This document shows positions 1 through 9,679 of a stretch of 64,000 nt of DNA, in pieces. Made by a program: the position numbers and the translations under genes. Position 1 is the first letter of the stretch, and the number at the start of each line of letters is the position of its first letter. The stretch spans positions 372,001 to 436,000 of the forward strand of contig NZ_JBGOSH010000002.1 of assembly GCF_041537925.1 (NCBI RefSeq). Reading direction: 5' to 3'. The stretch comes from Ruegeria_C sp041537925. Its GTDB lineage: Bacteria; Pseudomonadota; Alphaproteobacteria; Rhodobacterales; Rhodobacteraceae. The notes beneath the pieces were generated by a model that made no database searches, was not told where the DNA came from, and saw only the letters and a list, made by a program, of their open reading frames with translations.

Positions 1-1527
1 GAACGTGGCCTTGGCCGAGCCTTCGCGCGCAGCGCGCTGCAACAGCTCGATCGCACGGACATCATCCTTGGGCACGCTCTGACCTTCGAAAAGGGTCACA
101 GCGAGATTGATCATCGCGTCCAGCGATCCGCCCTCTGCGGCCGCCTCATTCAAGGAAACGGCGCGTGCCACATCCTGCGGGACACCCATGCCGCTTTCGT
201 AAAGCTGGGCGAGGCTGACCATAGCGCGCAAATCGCCCCGCTCGGCGGCCCGCTGATACAGTGTCACCGCCCGCTCCACATCACCTGCCGCAATGGTTGC
301 CCGCGCCAGCAGCGCCACGTAATGCGGCAAATCGGGCGATTGCGCCGCCGCCGCACCACAGGCCTGGATCGCCGTCATAGCATTCTCTTTGAGCCGCGAA
401 AACGGGACACCGGTCAGGCTGGCCGTGCTGTCGCGGGGATGGGTGGCCAGACGCTCGCACATGCCGCCGGGCGTCGTATCCTCGCGGCGCGGGATGGATT
501 GCACCAACCGCCGGGCCTGCTGGGCATTTGCGCCATCGGGGTATTGTTCCAGATAGAACTCCAGCAGGGGCCGCATCCGACTGCGCTGTGCCAGTTTCCA
601 CAACCGGTCGGCCTGCGCATCCTGATCGTCGATGTTCAGCTTGCGGGTCTGCGGTTCGGAATTGTCCAAGAACGCGACCACGTCACTCACATGCGAACCC
701 TCAGGGTAGCGGTCCATGTAAAGCTGCATCAGCTGCGGGTCCTGCGCACTGGCGGCGACTTGCCACAGCAGGGTTTCCTCGGACGCGGTCACCGGGCTGG
801 TGTCGAAGCGGAACTGACGGGTGAGCGAGGAGTTGTCCCATGGAACCTGCCGACCGCCGGTGGCAGCGATCACATCCTTGCGGACTGAGATCAGCAGGTC
901 CGAGATGTCCTGTCCCGGCGTGTAGATATGGCTGAGCAGCGCTTCGGTGAAAAAACTGTTTCGCCCAGTTCCGTCATAGGCCACATTGTCGGGCTGGGTC
1001 GCGTAGGCGAACATGAAATCTGCCGCACTGCCAATCCGCGCTAGTCCGCCCTCGCCTGTGGTTTCTTCGAAAGGGTTGTCGCGGCAGGCATCCAGAACGA
1101 TCAGTTTGAGCCCGTCCGACCGCTCCATCCGGCTGACGATATCGCCCATCGCCACAGTCTGTTCCGGAATGTCGGCCCCCGATGTCAGGTGTGCGTCAAC
1201 CGGAACCAGGTAGTTCTGCCCGCCGACCTGAAACCCGTGCCCGGCATAAAAGAACAGCGACACGTCGGAATCGGCCGCCGTCACGCCATAGGATTCGGCC
1301 AGCGATAGCATTTCGTCACGGTTCAGGTTGGTGCCCAGAAACACACGGAAGCCCAACCCCTCGAGCGCGATCGCCAGATCCGAGGCGTCGTTGACCGGGT
1401 TGTCCAGCCCGCCTACAGACTCGTAGTCCGAATTTCCGATGACTAACGCCACGCGCTGTTCCGCAAATGCCTGCGTGGCGCACATAAAAAACAGGCCAAA
1501 AGCCATGATCAAACGGATCAATCGCAC
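1..1527 (-). CDS. Secreted caspase-like (peptidase C14) protein with Sel1 repeats, partial
   Basis: The reading frame is open to the left edge, so the C-terminus is missing; about 509 residues are visible. The first in-frame start after a stop is a GTG, giving MRLIRLIMAFGLFF...AFA, a good Sec signal peptide. An ATG seven codons later is an alternative. The caspase fold follows at once (ALVIGNSDY, then FFYAGHG with the catalytic His near residue 97, and LDACRDNPF with the catalytic Cys near residue 148). After about residue 400 come Sel1-type repeats (A..LY..AAERGD..A). It lies 18 bp downstream of the large exoprotein gene and is probably co-transcribed. Family members cleave after Arg/Lys or Asp; the substrate here is unknown. 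Export to the periplasm or envelope is inferred from the signal peptide. The family call is secure; the role is not. Confidence 0.88.
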   Translation of the reverse strand, partial: MRLIRLIMAFGLFFMCATQAFAEQRVALVIGNSDYESVGGLDNPVNDASDLAIALEGLGFRVFLGTNLNRDEMLSLAESYGVTAADSDVSLFFYAGHGFQVGGQNYLVPVDAHLTSGADIPEQTVAMGDIVSRMERSDGLKLIVLDACRDNPFEETTGEGGLARIGSAADFMFAYATQPDNVAYDGTGRNSFFTEALLSHIYTPGQDISDLLISVRKDVIAATGGRQVPWDNSSLTRQFRFDTSPVTASEETLLWQVAASAQDPQLMQLYMDRYPEGSHVSDVVAFLDNSEPQTRKLNIDDQDAQADRLWKLAQRSRMRPLLEFYLEQYPDGANAQQARRLVQSIPRREDTTPGGMCERLATHPRDSTASLTGVPFSRLKENAMTAIQACGAAAAQSPDLPHYVALLARATIAAGDVERAVTLYQRAAERGDLRAMVSLAQLYESGMGVPQDVARAVSLNEAAAEGGSLDAMINLAVTLFEGQSVPKDDVRAIELLQRAAREGSAKATF

Positions 1528-1545
1528 TCTTTATTTTTCCAGTCG

Positions 1546-4500
1546 TCAAAGTTCCAACACGCGGGACAGACCGATCTCGGCACTGCCCACGGCGGCTACT
1601 ATCGTCTCTACTTGCTCTCTTTGCAAACTCACAAGCTCGGGATCTTCGGCGCGGATCAGGGTGATCGCCTTGCGAATCTCGGTCTGAGCGCTGCGGATCG
1701 CTACGCGAGCTTCTTGTATCGCCTCGCGGCGGATCTGCTGGCGTTCGGCTTCAGTCGTGGCCAGCGCCAACCGTGTCTGCGCCTTTTCGCCGGCGGCGCG
1801 AACGCCCGCGCTGGCACCATTAATGATGTCGCCGATGCTTTCCAGTCCCGGCGGCAGGCTCTGCGCAATAGCATCCAGATCCTGGGCATAGTCGTCCATC
1901 GCATCGGCCACGCATGCCAGATAGTCGGACACGTCTTCGCTGGCACAACCCGAGGCCTGCGCCTCAAACTCGGTCGAGGCGGCCTCGACCGTTTCCAACG
2001 TGCCTTCGGCGATCACCACCGGGTTCACCGCGGTACCTCCGCTGCTGCCGCCGCCGTCATCATCGTCGGTGCCGCTCTCTCCTCTGAACTTGATCTGACC
2101 CGGTGGCGTCACTTCGATCGTCGGGATTGGCGGTGGCGTCAAACCACCCGGCGGTACAACAAAGAAATCACCGCTTTCCAGCGTGATCGAATAATTTCCC
2201 AGCCCGGTGCCGGATACGTCAGAGATGTTGATGACATAAGGTGACCCGTCGACACTGGCATCTGCTGCCGCGCCGTCACTGGACAGCGCCGCTGAATCAA
2301 CGGAGTCCGCAGGGTTGACCAGACCGGTGGTGGAAAACTCGGTGCCGGTGAACGTGAAACTCTCGCCATCGGGCTTGAACTGGTCGGTTGCGGTGACTGT
2401 CAGCTGCGCTGGGTCAACATCCAAGAAACCGATCTCGTAGCTGATATCGTAATTCCCCGCACCGCCGCCCGAGGCATTGTCCGCAAAGATCAGATAAAAT
2501 GGCGATCCGTCCTCACCATCGCCGAGGGTCAGAACCGGTGCGAATTTCTCGGCACCTTCGCTGGACAGATCAACCCCGGTGATGTCGCCATCGCGCACCT
2601 CTCCGATCGTGGTGAACTCGGTCCCGGTAAAGGCAAAGTCATCGCCATATACGCGGGTCGCGTCGTTCGGGACAATCTGCAGCGAGGCCCGCCCCACATC
2701 CAGATTGCCCTCCACATATGTGATGTCGTAATTGCTGACACCAGTACCCGCCGCGTCGCTGGGGGTGATCGCATAGGGAGTGTCCGATGCGTCAGCAAAT
2801 GTCTCTGCGCCCGCACTAGTCAGGGTGACGGAGTTCACCGAGTCGGCGGGGTTCACCAACCCAGACACCGTGAACTCGGTTCCCGAGAAGGAGAACCCGT
2901 CGCCATAGACCCGCGACAGATCGTCGGCTGTCACCGTCAGAGCGGCGGGATCAATGGTCAGCGCTCCACTTTCATAGGTAATGTCATAATTCGTCAGCCC
3001 GGTGCCCTGCGCTCCGCTTGCATCGATTGCGTATGGGCTGTCTGCCACAGTTGCGAATTGGGGCTCGCCAAGGCTGGTCAACAGAACCGAATCCAGCGAA
3101 TCCTCGAAGAACAGATCGCCGGTCAGCGAAAATTCCGTTGTGCCGAGCGTGAATTCGTCGCCATAGGTGCGAGTCCGATCGTTCGCCGTGACGGTCAGCG
3201 GCGCCGGCGTGATCGTGGCGTCTCCGACTAGCGAGATGACTTGGTAGGACAGCCCGATATCGCTGGTCAGGCTCGTATCTGTCGGCACGAAGTTGGTGTC
3301 ACCTACGGTCACCTGTTCAAAGGTCAAATCCGAAAGCAGTCCGGACGTGTCCAGCGCATCTCCGTCGGGGCCAAAAACATAGGTTTCTGCCCCGCCCGAG
3401 ATTGTGCCGGTCGCGCTCGCGGTTTCCGTTTCGCCGTATTGCACCGATGTCAGATTGTCGGGTTGCACAAACACGACCGCGCTGGTGGTCAGGTTCAGCG
3501 GGTGCTGCCCCGCAGTGCCCGGCGCCCAGTCATTCACGTAATCCCAACCCTGTGGGTTGGTCAGATCAAAGAACCCTTGCGTGTCCTGGAATTCTGCGGT
3601 GGTCAGCCCGCTGCCCCCGTCGCTCGCGGATTGTCCCGACAAATCAGTGTCCCAGAAAGAGGCGGTAACCGTGCCCCCCGAGGTCAGGCCAATCAGCCCC
3701 CCTGGATTGTTTGTCGTAAAATCGGTGACCGAAACGGCTCCGTTGGAATAACTGTGCTCTATAAGCGACTGATTTAGACCAACAAGCCCGCCTCCATTCC
3801 CGGTACCACCGCCGGAAAATTGTTGCGCGGCGCTAACGTCACCTGTCGCGTAAGAGCTTTGGATCGTGCCCGAATTGACCCCGACTAGACCGCCAGCATT
3901 GACAGCCAGGCCAGAGCCGAAATCGGTGCCCTGCACGTCACCTATCGCATGAGACCGCGTGATGGTTCCACTGTTGAAACCGGCAAGGCCCCCAACGGCA
4001 CCATCTCCTTCGCTGCCCTCACCAACGCTTCCGCTCACGCTGACATCGGCTGTGCTATCGGTGATGGTGCCGCTATTGAAGGAAACCATGCCGCCCGCCA
4101 GACCGTCAAAGCTGTCTACCGTACCGGTAACGATCACATTCTCGATCGAGCCGTCGTTGTTGGTCGCCAGTACGCCGCCTTCGAAGCCGCTGATCTCGGC
4201 GTTGGTCACGCCGAGATCGAAGACCCGGGCCGTTTCGTTCAAATTCTCGAACAAACCGCCTTGTGAGGCGTCAATGACCATCAGGCCATCGATCCCATGC
4301 CCGGCTCCGTCAAGTGAGCCGTCGAAGCTGAAAATCGGGGAAAAGCCGCCTTCGCCAAACCCCCAATTGACGGTTCCTGTTGCGTCGATCTCGTTGGCCA
4401 GCCGGAAATGCGAGGCATGCAGGCTGTCGCTGTCCATCCCCTGCAAGCCGAACACATCAGTTAATAGATAGGGGTCGGCTTCGCTTCCGTTACCGTCTAG

Positions 4501-6249
4501 GACGCGCAGGAAACTACCGTCGCTCGGGTTGAGTTGGAAATCCGTTACATCGAAACCCGGTAGGGTCTCGCCGTTCTGCACCCAGTCACCCGCCTCCAGA
4601 AGGAACGTGTTCACATCGATCGCACCATCCGCGCTGGTGGTGATTGTTCCGGCGGCATCCAGCGACAAGGTGCCGGTGTTGGTGGTGATGGCGGCGTTCA
4701 GCGCGATATCGTTATCCGCGATCAGCTCGAACAGGGTGCCCGACGACCAGGAAATCGACTCGTTGATGGTGATATTGCCCGGCGCACCCGATCCGTCAAC
4801 GGATGTATCCAGCGTGAATCCGGTGCTGTCCAGATTGGCCTCGATCGTCGCCGGATCGAACGTATCACCCGGATTGCTGCCCACCGTGATATTGCCGGGA
4901 TCAAGCAGCAGCATACCCGTTGCACCATTTGGCGCGCGGGTGTCGGTCAGGCCACGATAACGCATGTCATCCTTGCCCGAAACCTCGACAAAGCCGCCGT
5001 CACCAGCCAGATCGCCGCCGCGGGCCGAGATAGTGCCATTGAAGTCGGTGAAAACATCCGACCAGACCGCGATCCGACCACCCGAGCCGGACTCGCCGCC
5101 ATCGGCGTTGAACCGGGTCGCTGCATCCACGAAGATGGTGAGCGCACGTTGCAGGTCGCCCTTTCCCTCGAAATCACCGCCAACACGGATCAAGCCGCCA
5201 TCGCCGGCCCCTGCGCCGCTCGCGTCCAATGTGGCACCGGCAAGCGTGACAGCCTCACCGGTAATGGTGATGTCTCCTCCCTGCACCGGGCGCGCCACTG
5301 GTCTGGGCGAGGTTTCGACCAGCACCACCTTGGCAGACGTGTCGATGCGCCCGCTCACCCGGACGCTGCCACCGCTGCCGCCCAGCACTACAGCGCCATT
5401 GCGCCCACTGACCGAGCGCGCCTCGATCACGCCCGACATGTTGACCACCTGGCGCGCAGCGTCGCGCGCGCTGGCCGCCAGCAGCTGCACCTGACCGCCA
5501 TTGGCCACGATCACGCCAGAGTTCTCGACCAGCGCGTCCATCGTATCGTCGCCGTTCGAGGGCACCGCCACCTGCAGGAAGCCGTCGCCAGTGAAATCCA
5601 GTGTCACCTGCTCGCCCGCGCCTAGGCCGACCTTACCCAGAGGTACTCGAATGACCCCTGAGTTCTTGACCTTGCCGCCAATAAGCGCCGCATAACCGCC
5701 CGGCACCGATTGGATCAGGCCTGCGTTTTCCACACCCGCCGACGCGCCATTGCCTTCGAACCGGTAACGCCCCGCCATGAAATCGTCGTCGCGAATGTCG
5801 AGCGTCGACGCCACGAAACCGCTGGTGTTGATCTTGCCACTCGGCCCGATGAAGATGCCGTTGGGATTGACGACAAAAACCTGGCCATTGGCATTGATCT
5901 GGCCATGAATGGCGCTGGTGGCATTCCCCGTCACCCGGTTGAGCGTCGCCGACTGCGCCGAAGGCTGGGTGATGTCGACCCTTCCTCCTTGACCGACCGA
6001 GAAGGTGTTCCAGTTGACGATGCCCGCATTGCTGGACTGATTAATGGTCATCTGACCGGGCGCTGGCGTTGCGATCGTTGCATTGCCCGCAGCAACCGTC
6101 CCGCCGGTGGGCAGTTCCTGCGCGGGTAGCGGTGCCGCTGCGATCAGCAGCGCAGCCGGAGCCACGCTCAGCCATAGCCGTACTACCAGCCGCTTAGAAC
6201 CTACGGCTTGCAACGATACCGAAGCGGTTACCTTCCGGGCCAATGTCAT
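1546..6249 (-). CDS. Two-partner-secretion exoprotein (filamentous haemagglutinin-like) with GLUG and MBG repeats
   Basis: A large secreted adhesin-type protein, about 1567 residues. I chose the ATG at 6249 because GGGGAG sits six bases upstream; an in-frame ATG at 6273 exists. A long extended signal peptide ends near AAPLPAQE. The TPS secretion domain follows, with the NPNGIFIG motif near residue 127 and NWNTFSVG before it. Residues about 715-870 hold GLUG-type motifs (GGLxGxNSGTI..SYATGDV). Residues about 1005-1365 hold four MBG-type repeats of 80-90 residues, each starting LTVTA.D..R.YGD and ending NYDITYE.G. An acidic DDDDGGGSSGG linker leads to a helical C-terminal domain of about 150 residues with a Cys pair. 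The gene overlaps the upstream transporter gene by 56 bp. The family is clear; the ligand is unknown. Confidence 0.92.
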   Translation of the reverse strand: MTLARKVTASVSLQAVGSKRLVVRLWLSVAPAALLIAAAPLPAQELPTGGTVAAGNATIATPAPGQMTINQSSNAGIVNWNTFSVGQGGRVDITQPSAQSATLNRVTGNATSAIHGQINANGQVFVVNPNGIFIGPSGKINTSGFVASTLDIRDDDFMAGRYRFEGNGASAGVENAGLIQSVPGGYAALIGGKVKNSGVIRVPLGKVGLGAGEQVTLDFTGDGFLQVAVPSNGDDTMDALVENSGVIVANGGQVQLLAASARDAARQVVNMSGVIEARSVSGRNGAVVLGGSGGSVRVSGRIDTSAKVVLVETSPRPVARPVQGGDITITGEAVTLAGATLDASGAGAGDGGLIRVGGDFEGKGDLQRALTIFVDAATRFNADGGESGSGGRIAVWSDVFTDFNGTISARGGDLAGDGGFVEVSGKDDMRYRGLTDTRAPNGATGMLLLDPGNITVGSNPGDTFDPATIEANLDSTGFTLDTSVDGSGAPGNITINESISWSSGTLFELIADNDIALNAAITTNTGTLSLDAAGTITTSADGAIDVNTFLLEAGDWVQNGETLPGFDVTDFQLNPSDGSFLRVLDGNGSEADPYLLTDVFGLQGMDSDSLHASHFRLANEIDATGTVNWGFGEGGFSPIFSFDGSLDGAGHGIDGLMVIDASQGGLFENLNETARVFDLGVTNAEISGFEGGVLATNNDGSIENVIVTGTVDSFDGLAGGMVSFNSGTITDSTADVSVSGSVGEGSEGDGAVGGLAGFNSGTITRSHAIGDVQGTDFGSGLAVNAGGLVGVNSGTIQSSYATGDVSAAQQFSGGGTGNGGGLVGLNQSLIEHSYSNGAVSVTDFTTNNPGGLIGLTSGGTVTASFWDTDLSGQSASDGGSGLTTAEFQDTQGFFDLTNPQGWDYVNDWAPGTAGQHPLNLTTSAVVFVQPDNLTSVQYGETETASATGTISGGAETYVFGPDGDALDTSGLLSDLTFEQVTVGDTNFVPTDTSLTSDIGLSYQVISLVGDATITPAPLTVTANDRTRTYGDEFTLGTTEFSLTGDLFFEDSLDSVLLTSLGEPQFATVADSPYAIDASGAQGTGLTNYDITYESGALTIDPAALTVTADDLSRVYGDGFSFSGTEFTVSGLVNPADSVNSVTLTSAGAETFADASDTPYAITPSDAAGTGVSNYDITYVEGNLDVGRASLQIVPNDATRVYGDDFAFTGTEFTTIGEVRDGDITGVDLSSEGAEKFAPVLTLGDGEDGSPFYLIFADNASGGGAGNYDISYEIGFLDVDPAQLTVTATDQFKPDGESFTFTGTEFSTTGLVNPADSVDSAALSSDGAAADASVDGSPYVINISDVSGTGLGNYSITLESGDFFVVPPGGLTPPPIPTIEVTPPGQIKFRGESGTDDDDGGGSSGGTAVNPVVIAEGTLETVEAASTEFEAQASGCASEDVSDYLACVADAMDDYAQDLDAIAQSLPPGLESIGDIINGASAGVRAAGEKAQTRLALATTEAERQQIRREAIQEARVAIRSAQTEIRKAITLIRAEDPELVSLQREQVETIVAAVGSAEIGLSRVLEL

Positions 6250-7927
6250 CGCGTTCTCCCCTACCGAACTCAAGCCGCAGGGTGCCGGAACTGAAGGAGT
6301 CGTCCTCCAGCGTCAAAATCTCGACCCCCACGCCATATGACGATGCTTTTGTCGTACTTTGTTCCAAAACGGTCGGCTCTTCCAGCCCAAGTTGGCTATA
6401 GGCGCCGAACAGGTAAGGTTTGACCAGAAGCGGGAATCCACCGACCGTCGTGCGGTTCTGACGGCCGATCTCGGCGCGCACCACATAGCCGTCATCCCCT
6501 TGCAGCGTGCCTGCGTCAAAGGTCGACATCTCACCGGTTCCTGCGACGCTCATCTGCTCCGAAGTGACCAGCGGGTCGCCAAAACTTGTTTGTACGCGCC
6601 CGCTCAGTCCGACGATCCAGTTGGTGTTAAATGCCATGTCATAGCGTGCACTGACCACCAGTTTCGTGAACTCGGCGCTGGCCCCCTGCCGCGACAGTGG
6701 CGTGTCATCGGGTTCCGGGTCCGAGCGCGCACCAAAGGCATCGAGCCCGCGCGACAATACCGCACCACCCTGCAGCGCCGCGCCGTTCTGGAATGCCCAA
6801 CTGCCATCCAGCGTTGCGCGCAAGACGCTCAGATCGTCGTCATAAATCGGCAATTCACCGGCGTTAGTGACAAGATTCTGCTTGTCCCGCGTGCGGTCCA
6901 GAATGAGCTGCGATGTCAGGTTGATTTCCCGCGATCTGATCCACGGATAATATAGCCGGAACGACAGGCGATCGAACTCGCTGGTGGTGGGCAGGAAATC
7001 GGTGTCGGGATTGGCCCGGCTGGCGGTGCCTTCGATGTTGAAGGTCATGCCGTTTGTTCCGATCGGCACCACAGCACCCGCCGCAAGGATACGATAACGT
7101 GGATCGCTCGAGAAATAATCCTGCACCGCGCCGCCGATCCGGCCATAAAATGTCTCACCCAGACCGAGGGCACTGTTCAGCTCCAAACCGACATTGAGGT
7201 TGACGGTGCCCAGATCATCTTCAAGCAGGTTGTCGAACCCGTAAGATCCTGTGAGACGCTTGTATTCGCCGTCCAGCACCAGAACCGTGCCGCCATCCGC
7301 TTGCCCGGTTTTCAGCGCCGAAGATAACCTTACGCCATAGGTGTCGCCCGCCAGCAACAGCGCGCGCTCGATATCGCGTAGCCGGATGCCGCGTTTGCCG
7401 ATCAGCGGATTGGTCAGGCTGGTTATACGGTTGCGCACCGGCTCCGGCACGCGGCTGGAATCGATGCTTTCGATGAAACCGTCGACGACAACGATGCGGA
7501 GCGTGCCGCCGTCACGCAGCGTCTGCTGTGGCAGTACCACCCGTGCCAGTACATAGCCTGCCTCGGCATATTCCGTTTCCAGCCGCCGCACGGCGCTGAA
7601 AATCCGGGCAACGGCTATCTGCTGCCCGATCAATGACTGTCGAAACGCGGCGTTGGCTTGCGCCATCTGCGGCAAGGCGCCCTGCAGATCGACGTCGCCG
7701 ACGGTCACGAACAGGTTCTCGGATCCCGGCGGCGCCGAGGCGCCAGGATCGCGCGCAACAGTCACGGGTCCGCTTGAGGGCCGCAGCGCTTCGGGCTGGA
7801 AAGTGGACGGTGCGAGATTGGACGCCGATTGCGCCAGCGCCGAGGTAACAGGCAGCATGGTCGCGGTCATGGAGGTGGCCAGAAGGATCGTAGCTTTCCG
7901 AGATATATCAGAACAAAAACGTGCCAT
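6194..7927 (-). CDS. TpsB outer-membrane transporter of the ShlB/FhaC/HecB family
   Basis: A 577-residue two-partner-secretion pore that should export the exoprotein encoded just downstream. The N-terminal signal peptide ends near SALAQ. A POTRA-type region at about residues 70-160 (LFVTVGDVDLQG..., AGYVLARVVLPQQTL, LRIVVVDGFIE) precedes a beta-barrel of about 400 residues that ends in a C-terminal Phe (VASRRF), the usual outer-membrane beta-barrel signature. Length matches the family (550-600). The start has AAGG seven bases upstream. It is the first gene of a three-gene minus-strand operon, and its 3' end overlaps the exoprotein start by 56 bp, which suggests translational coupling. Confidence 0.93.
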   Translation of the reverse strand: MARFCSDISRKATILLATSMTATMLPVTSALAQSASNLAPSTFQPEALRPSSGPVTVARDPGASAPPGSENLFVTVGDVDLQGALPQMAQANAAFRQSLIGQQIAVARIFSAVRRLETEYAEAGYVLARVVLPQQTLRDGGTLRIVVVDGFIESIDSSRVPEPVRNRITSLTNPLIGKRGIRLRDIERALLLAGDTYGVRLSSALKTGQADGGTVLVLDGEYKRLTGSYGFDNLLEDDLGTVNLNVGLELNSALGLGETFYGRIGGAVQDYFSSDPRYRILAAGAVVPIGTNGMTFNIEGTASRANPDTDFLPTTSEFDRLSFRLYYPWIRSREINLTSQLILDRTRDKQNLVTNAGELPIYDDDLSVLRATLDGSWAFQNGAALQGGAVLSRGLDAFGARSDPEPDDTPLSRQGASAEFTKLVVSARYDMAFNTNWIVGLSGRVQTSFGDPLVTSEQMSVAGTGEMSTFDAGTLQGDDGYVVRAEIGRQNRTTVGGFPLLVKPYLFGAYSQLGLEEPTVLEQSTTKASSYGVGVEILTLEDDSFSSGTLRLEFGRGERDDIGPEGNRFGIVASRRF

Positions 7928-8114
7928 CGCGCTGCCTTAAAAAATATATGGACCTAAAAAACTCAAATCTTGAACATTTCGCAAGTGGTCTGGGAACAAC
8001 AATTGCAGAAGGTAGGATTCTGTGCATCGCATACAAAAGTGTTGGCGGTTGTGAATTTGCGCGCCACACTGGCCCAAAGACTGCCCGGCAGAGCACCACC
8101 CGAGGCCCGACCAG
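7928..8114. promoter_or_regulatory. Divergent intergenic region between the TPS operon and the coiled-coil gene
   Basis: This 187-bp gap separates two outward-facing genes and must hold both promoters. The part next to the transporter is clearly AT-rich (around 7938-7980, with runs of A), unlike the GC-rich surroundings. I could not fix a -10/-35 pair or an operator by eye. Confidence 0.4.
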
Positions 8115-9491
8115 ATGCTGACACAGACCCAACAGAGCTTTCTTCAACGTTTCGGAATTGCTGCCCGTGGCGGTTCCGGGGGCTCAGCGACTGACTATGA
8201 CTCTCTGCTGTCCGAAGCCGAGGGCCGCTTGAGTACTGTACGCGCCCTGCCACCCCGGGCCGGGCAATTGCTGAAGGATTTGACCGGCCCAATCGCTGCT
8301 GCCGTCAGCGCGGCGCGCAAAGCCGCTGCGCAAGGCGCACAGGACGACGCGGTCGCAACCCTGTCGGCGCAGGCGGTGCTGGGACGCAAACTGGACCGTG
8401 AGGTCGACGCTGTCACCGAATACCTGCGCGAGGCCAAGGGCTTTGCAGCCCGTCTAGCCGAGACCCGAACCCAGGCGCGCGGCCATGGTGCCGCGGCGGT
8501 CGAAGACTATCTGAAACGTCTCGAAAGTGACGACAAACGCCGTCAGACGGCCGAGGCGCGCGGCGATTTCGACCAGGCCATTATCGCCTGCGAAGCGCAG
8601 GAGGCCCGCCACGCGGCGATGATGCAGGAGGCCGGACGCGCCGCCAATTGCAACAAGGTCCGGCACGAGATCGAGGCAGAGATCGCGCGGCTGGAATCAC
8701 ATGCTCCGGGTGGCGGCAATGCGCGGCCAGTGATCGCCGCCGTGCGCGAGATGATGAATGATGCCGACAACTTTGCAAAAAGCGCAAACTGGGTCGGTGC
8801 CGCGTTGACCATGCGCAAGGCCCGCACGGAATTGCAGTTGGGCACCCGTGGGCTGGACCTAATGGCCAAGCTGCGGCCGGATGAAGAAGCGACCGAATTC
8901 ACCCGCGCGCATGTGCAGATTCTGGCCCATATCAAGGCACTCCAAAACCTCAAGAGCGGCGGTCCGATTCAGCGCGAGTTGCGGCGCATCGTCGAGATGA
9001 CCAAAGATGCCCGCAAGGCGCTGCCCGATGAGAACAAAGCGCTGCATCTGCTCAACCAGTGCCGCGCCGCCTGCATCGATCTGACGCAGACGGTGCTGGA
9101 GAATGGCCGTTATGCCAGCTCGTTCAAACAGCTCTTCCGGCAGCGCGATCAGCTGCGGCAGGTCCAACAAGACAAATGTGCGCAGCCCGAGATCAAGCGC
9201 GTGACGCGATTGCTGCGCGAGGCCGACAGCCTTACTCGCCGCCTGGATTTTCCAGCGGCGATTGCGCAAGTGGACGTGGCCGCCAAGACACTTCAAACCG
9301 GCTTGCAGGCCGCGCATCTTTATGCCGACACGGTACGTCCCGCGCGCACGGCACTGGCGCGACTGGCGCAGCGCGGCGACAAGAAAGCAGCCGAGTCCGG
9401 GCTGAACGCGTTGGATGAGGCATTTCGAAAACGTGATCTGAAACGCGCAGACTCGCTGGCCCGGGCGGCGCTGGATGCGGATGACAGGTGA
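8115..9491 (+). CDS. Uncharacterised 458-residue alpha-helical/coiled-coil protein
   Basis: I do not recognise a family. The protein has no signal peptide and no membrane segment. It opens with a Gly/Ser-rich stretch (ARGGSGGSATDYD) and is otherwise almost wholly helical, rich in Ala, Arg, Glu, Lys and Gln with heptad-like spacing, so it is probably a cytoplasmic coiled-coil or helical-bundle protein. A stretch of about 40 residues at positions 100-190 is strongly charged (RLAETRTQARG..., KRLESDDKRRQTAEARGD). The start has only a weak ribosome site (CGAGG). It is divergent from the TPS operon and followed by nqrA 188 bp later; neither neighbour gives a firm hint of function. Codon use and the long open frame support a real gene. 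Confidence 0.7.
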   Translation: MLTQTQQSFLQRFGIAARGGSGGSATDYDSLLSEAEGRLSTVRALPPRAGQLLKDLTGPIAAAVSAARKAAAQGAQDDAVATLSAQAVLGRKLDREVDAVTEYLREAKGFAARLAETRTQARGHGAAAVEDYLKRLESDDKRRQTAEARGDFDQAIIACEAQEARHAAMMQEAGRAANCNKVRHEIEAEIARLESHAPGGGNARPVIAAVREMMNDADNFAKSANWVGAALTMRKARTELQLGTRGLDLMAKLRPDEEATEFTRAHVQILAHIKALQNLKSGGPIQRELRRIVEMTKDARKALPDENKALHLLNQCRAACIDLTQTVLENGRYASSFKQLFRQRDQLRQVQQDKCAQPEIKRVTRLLREADSLTRRLDFPAAIAQVDVAAKTLQTGLQAAHLYADTVRPARTALARLAQRGDKKAAESGLNALDEAFRKRDLKRADSLARAALDADDR

Positions 9492-9679
9492 AACGGGAGT
9501 AAAAATTAGAGGAAATCACGGCTTTATTGCCCAACCAGATTGCCATACCGACGCGAGCGCAATAAGAGGCAGCCCAACCCGCGCTGCGACTTTGCCGCGC
9601 GAAGGTATTTGCTTTGTGGCGGGCATCCGTTAGGGAGGCACCACTTGCGGAGTCGAGCGTGCAACAACGTAGCGAGCCA

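Noticed and set aside
1..1527. Caspase-like gene as part of a gasdermin or other abortive-infection defence system
   Set aside because: The protein has a signal peptide and sits in a secretion operon; no gasdermin-like or other effector gene is nearby.
2140..3230. Repeats in the exoprotein gene as a possible CRISPR or satellite array
   Set aside because: The periodicity of about 250 bases reflects four diverged MBG-type protein repeats; there are no short identical repeats with unique spacers. No CRISPR array is seen anywhere in the window.
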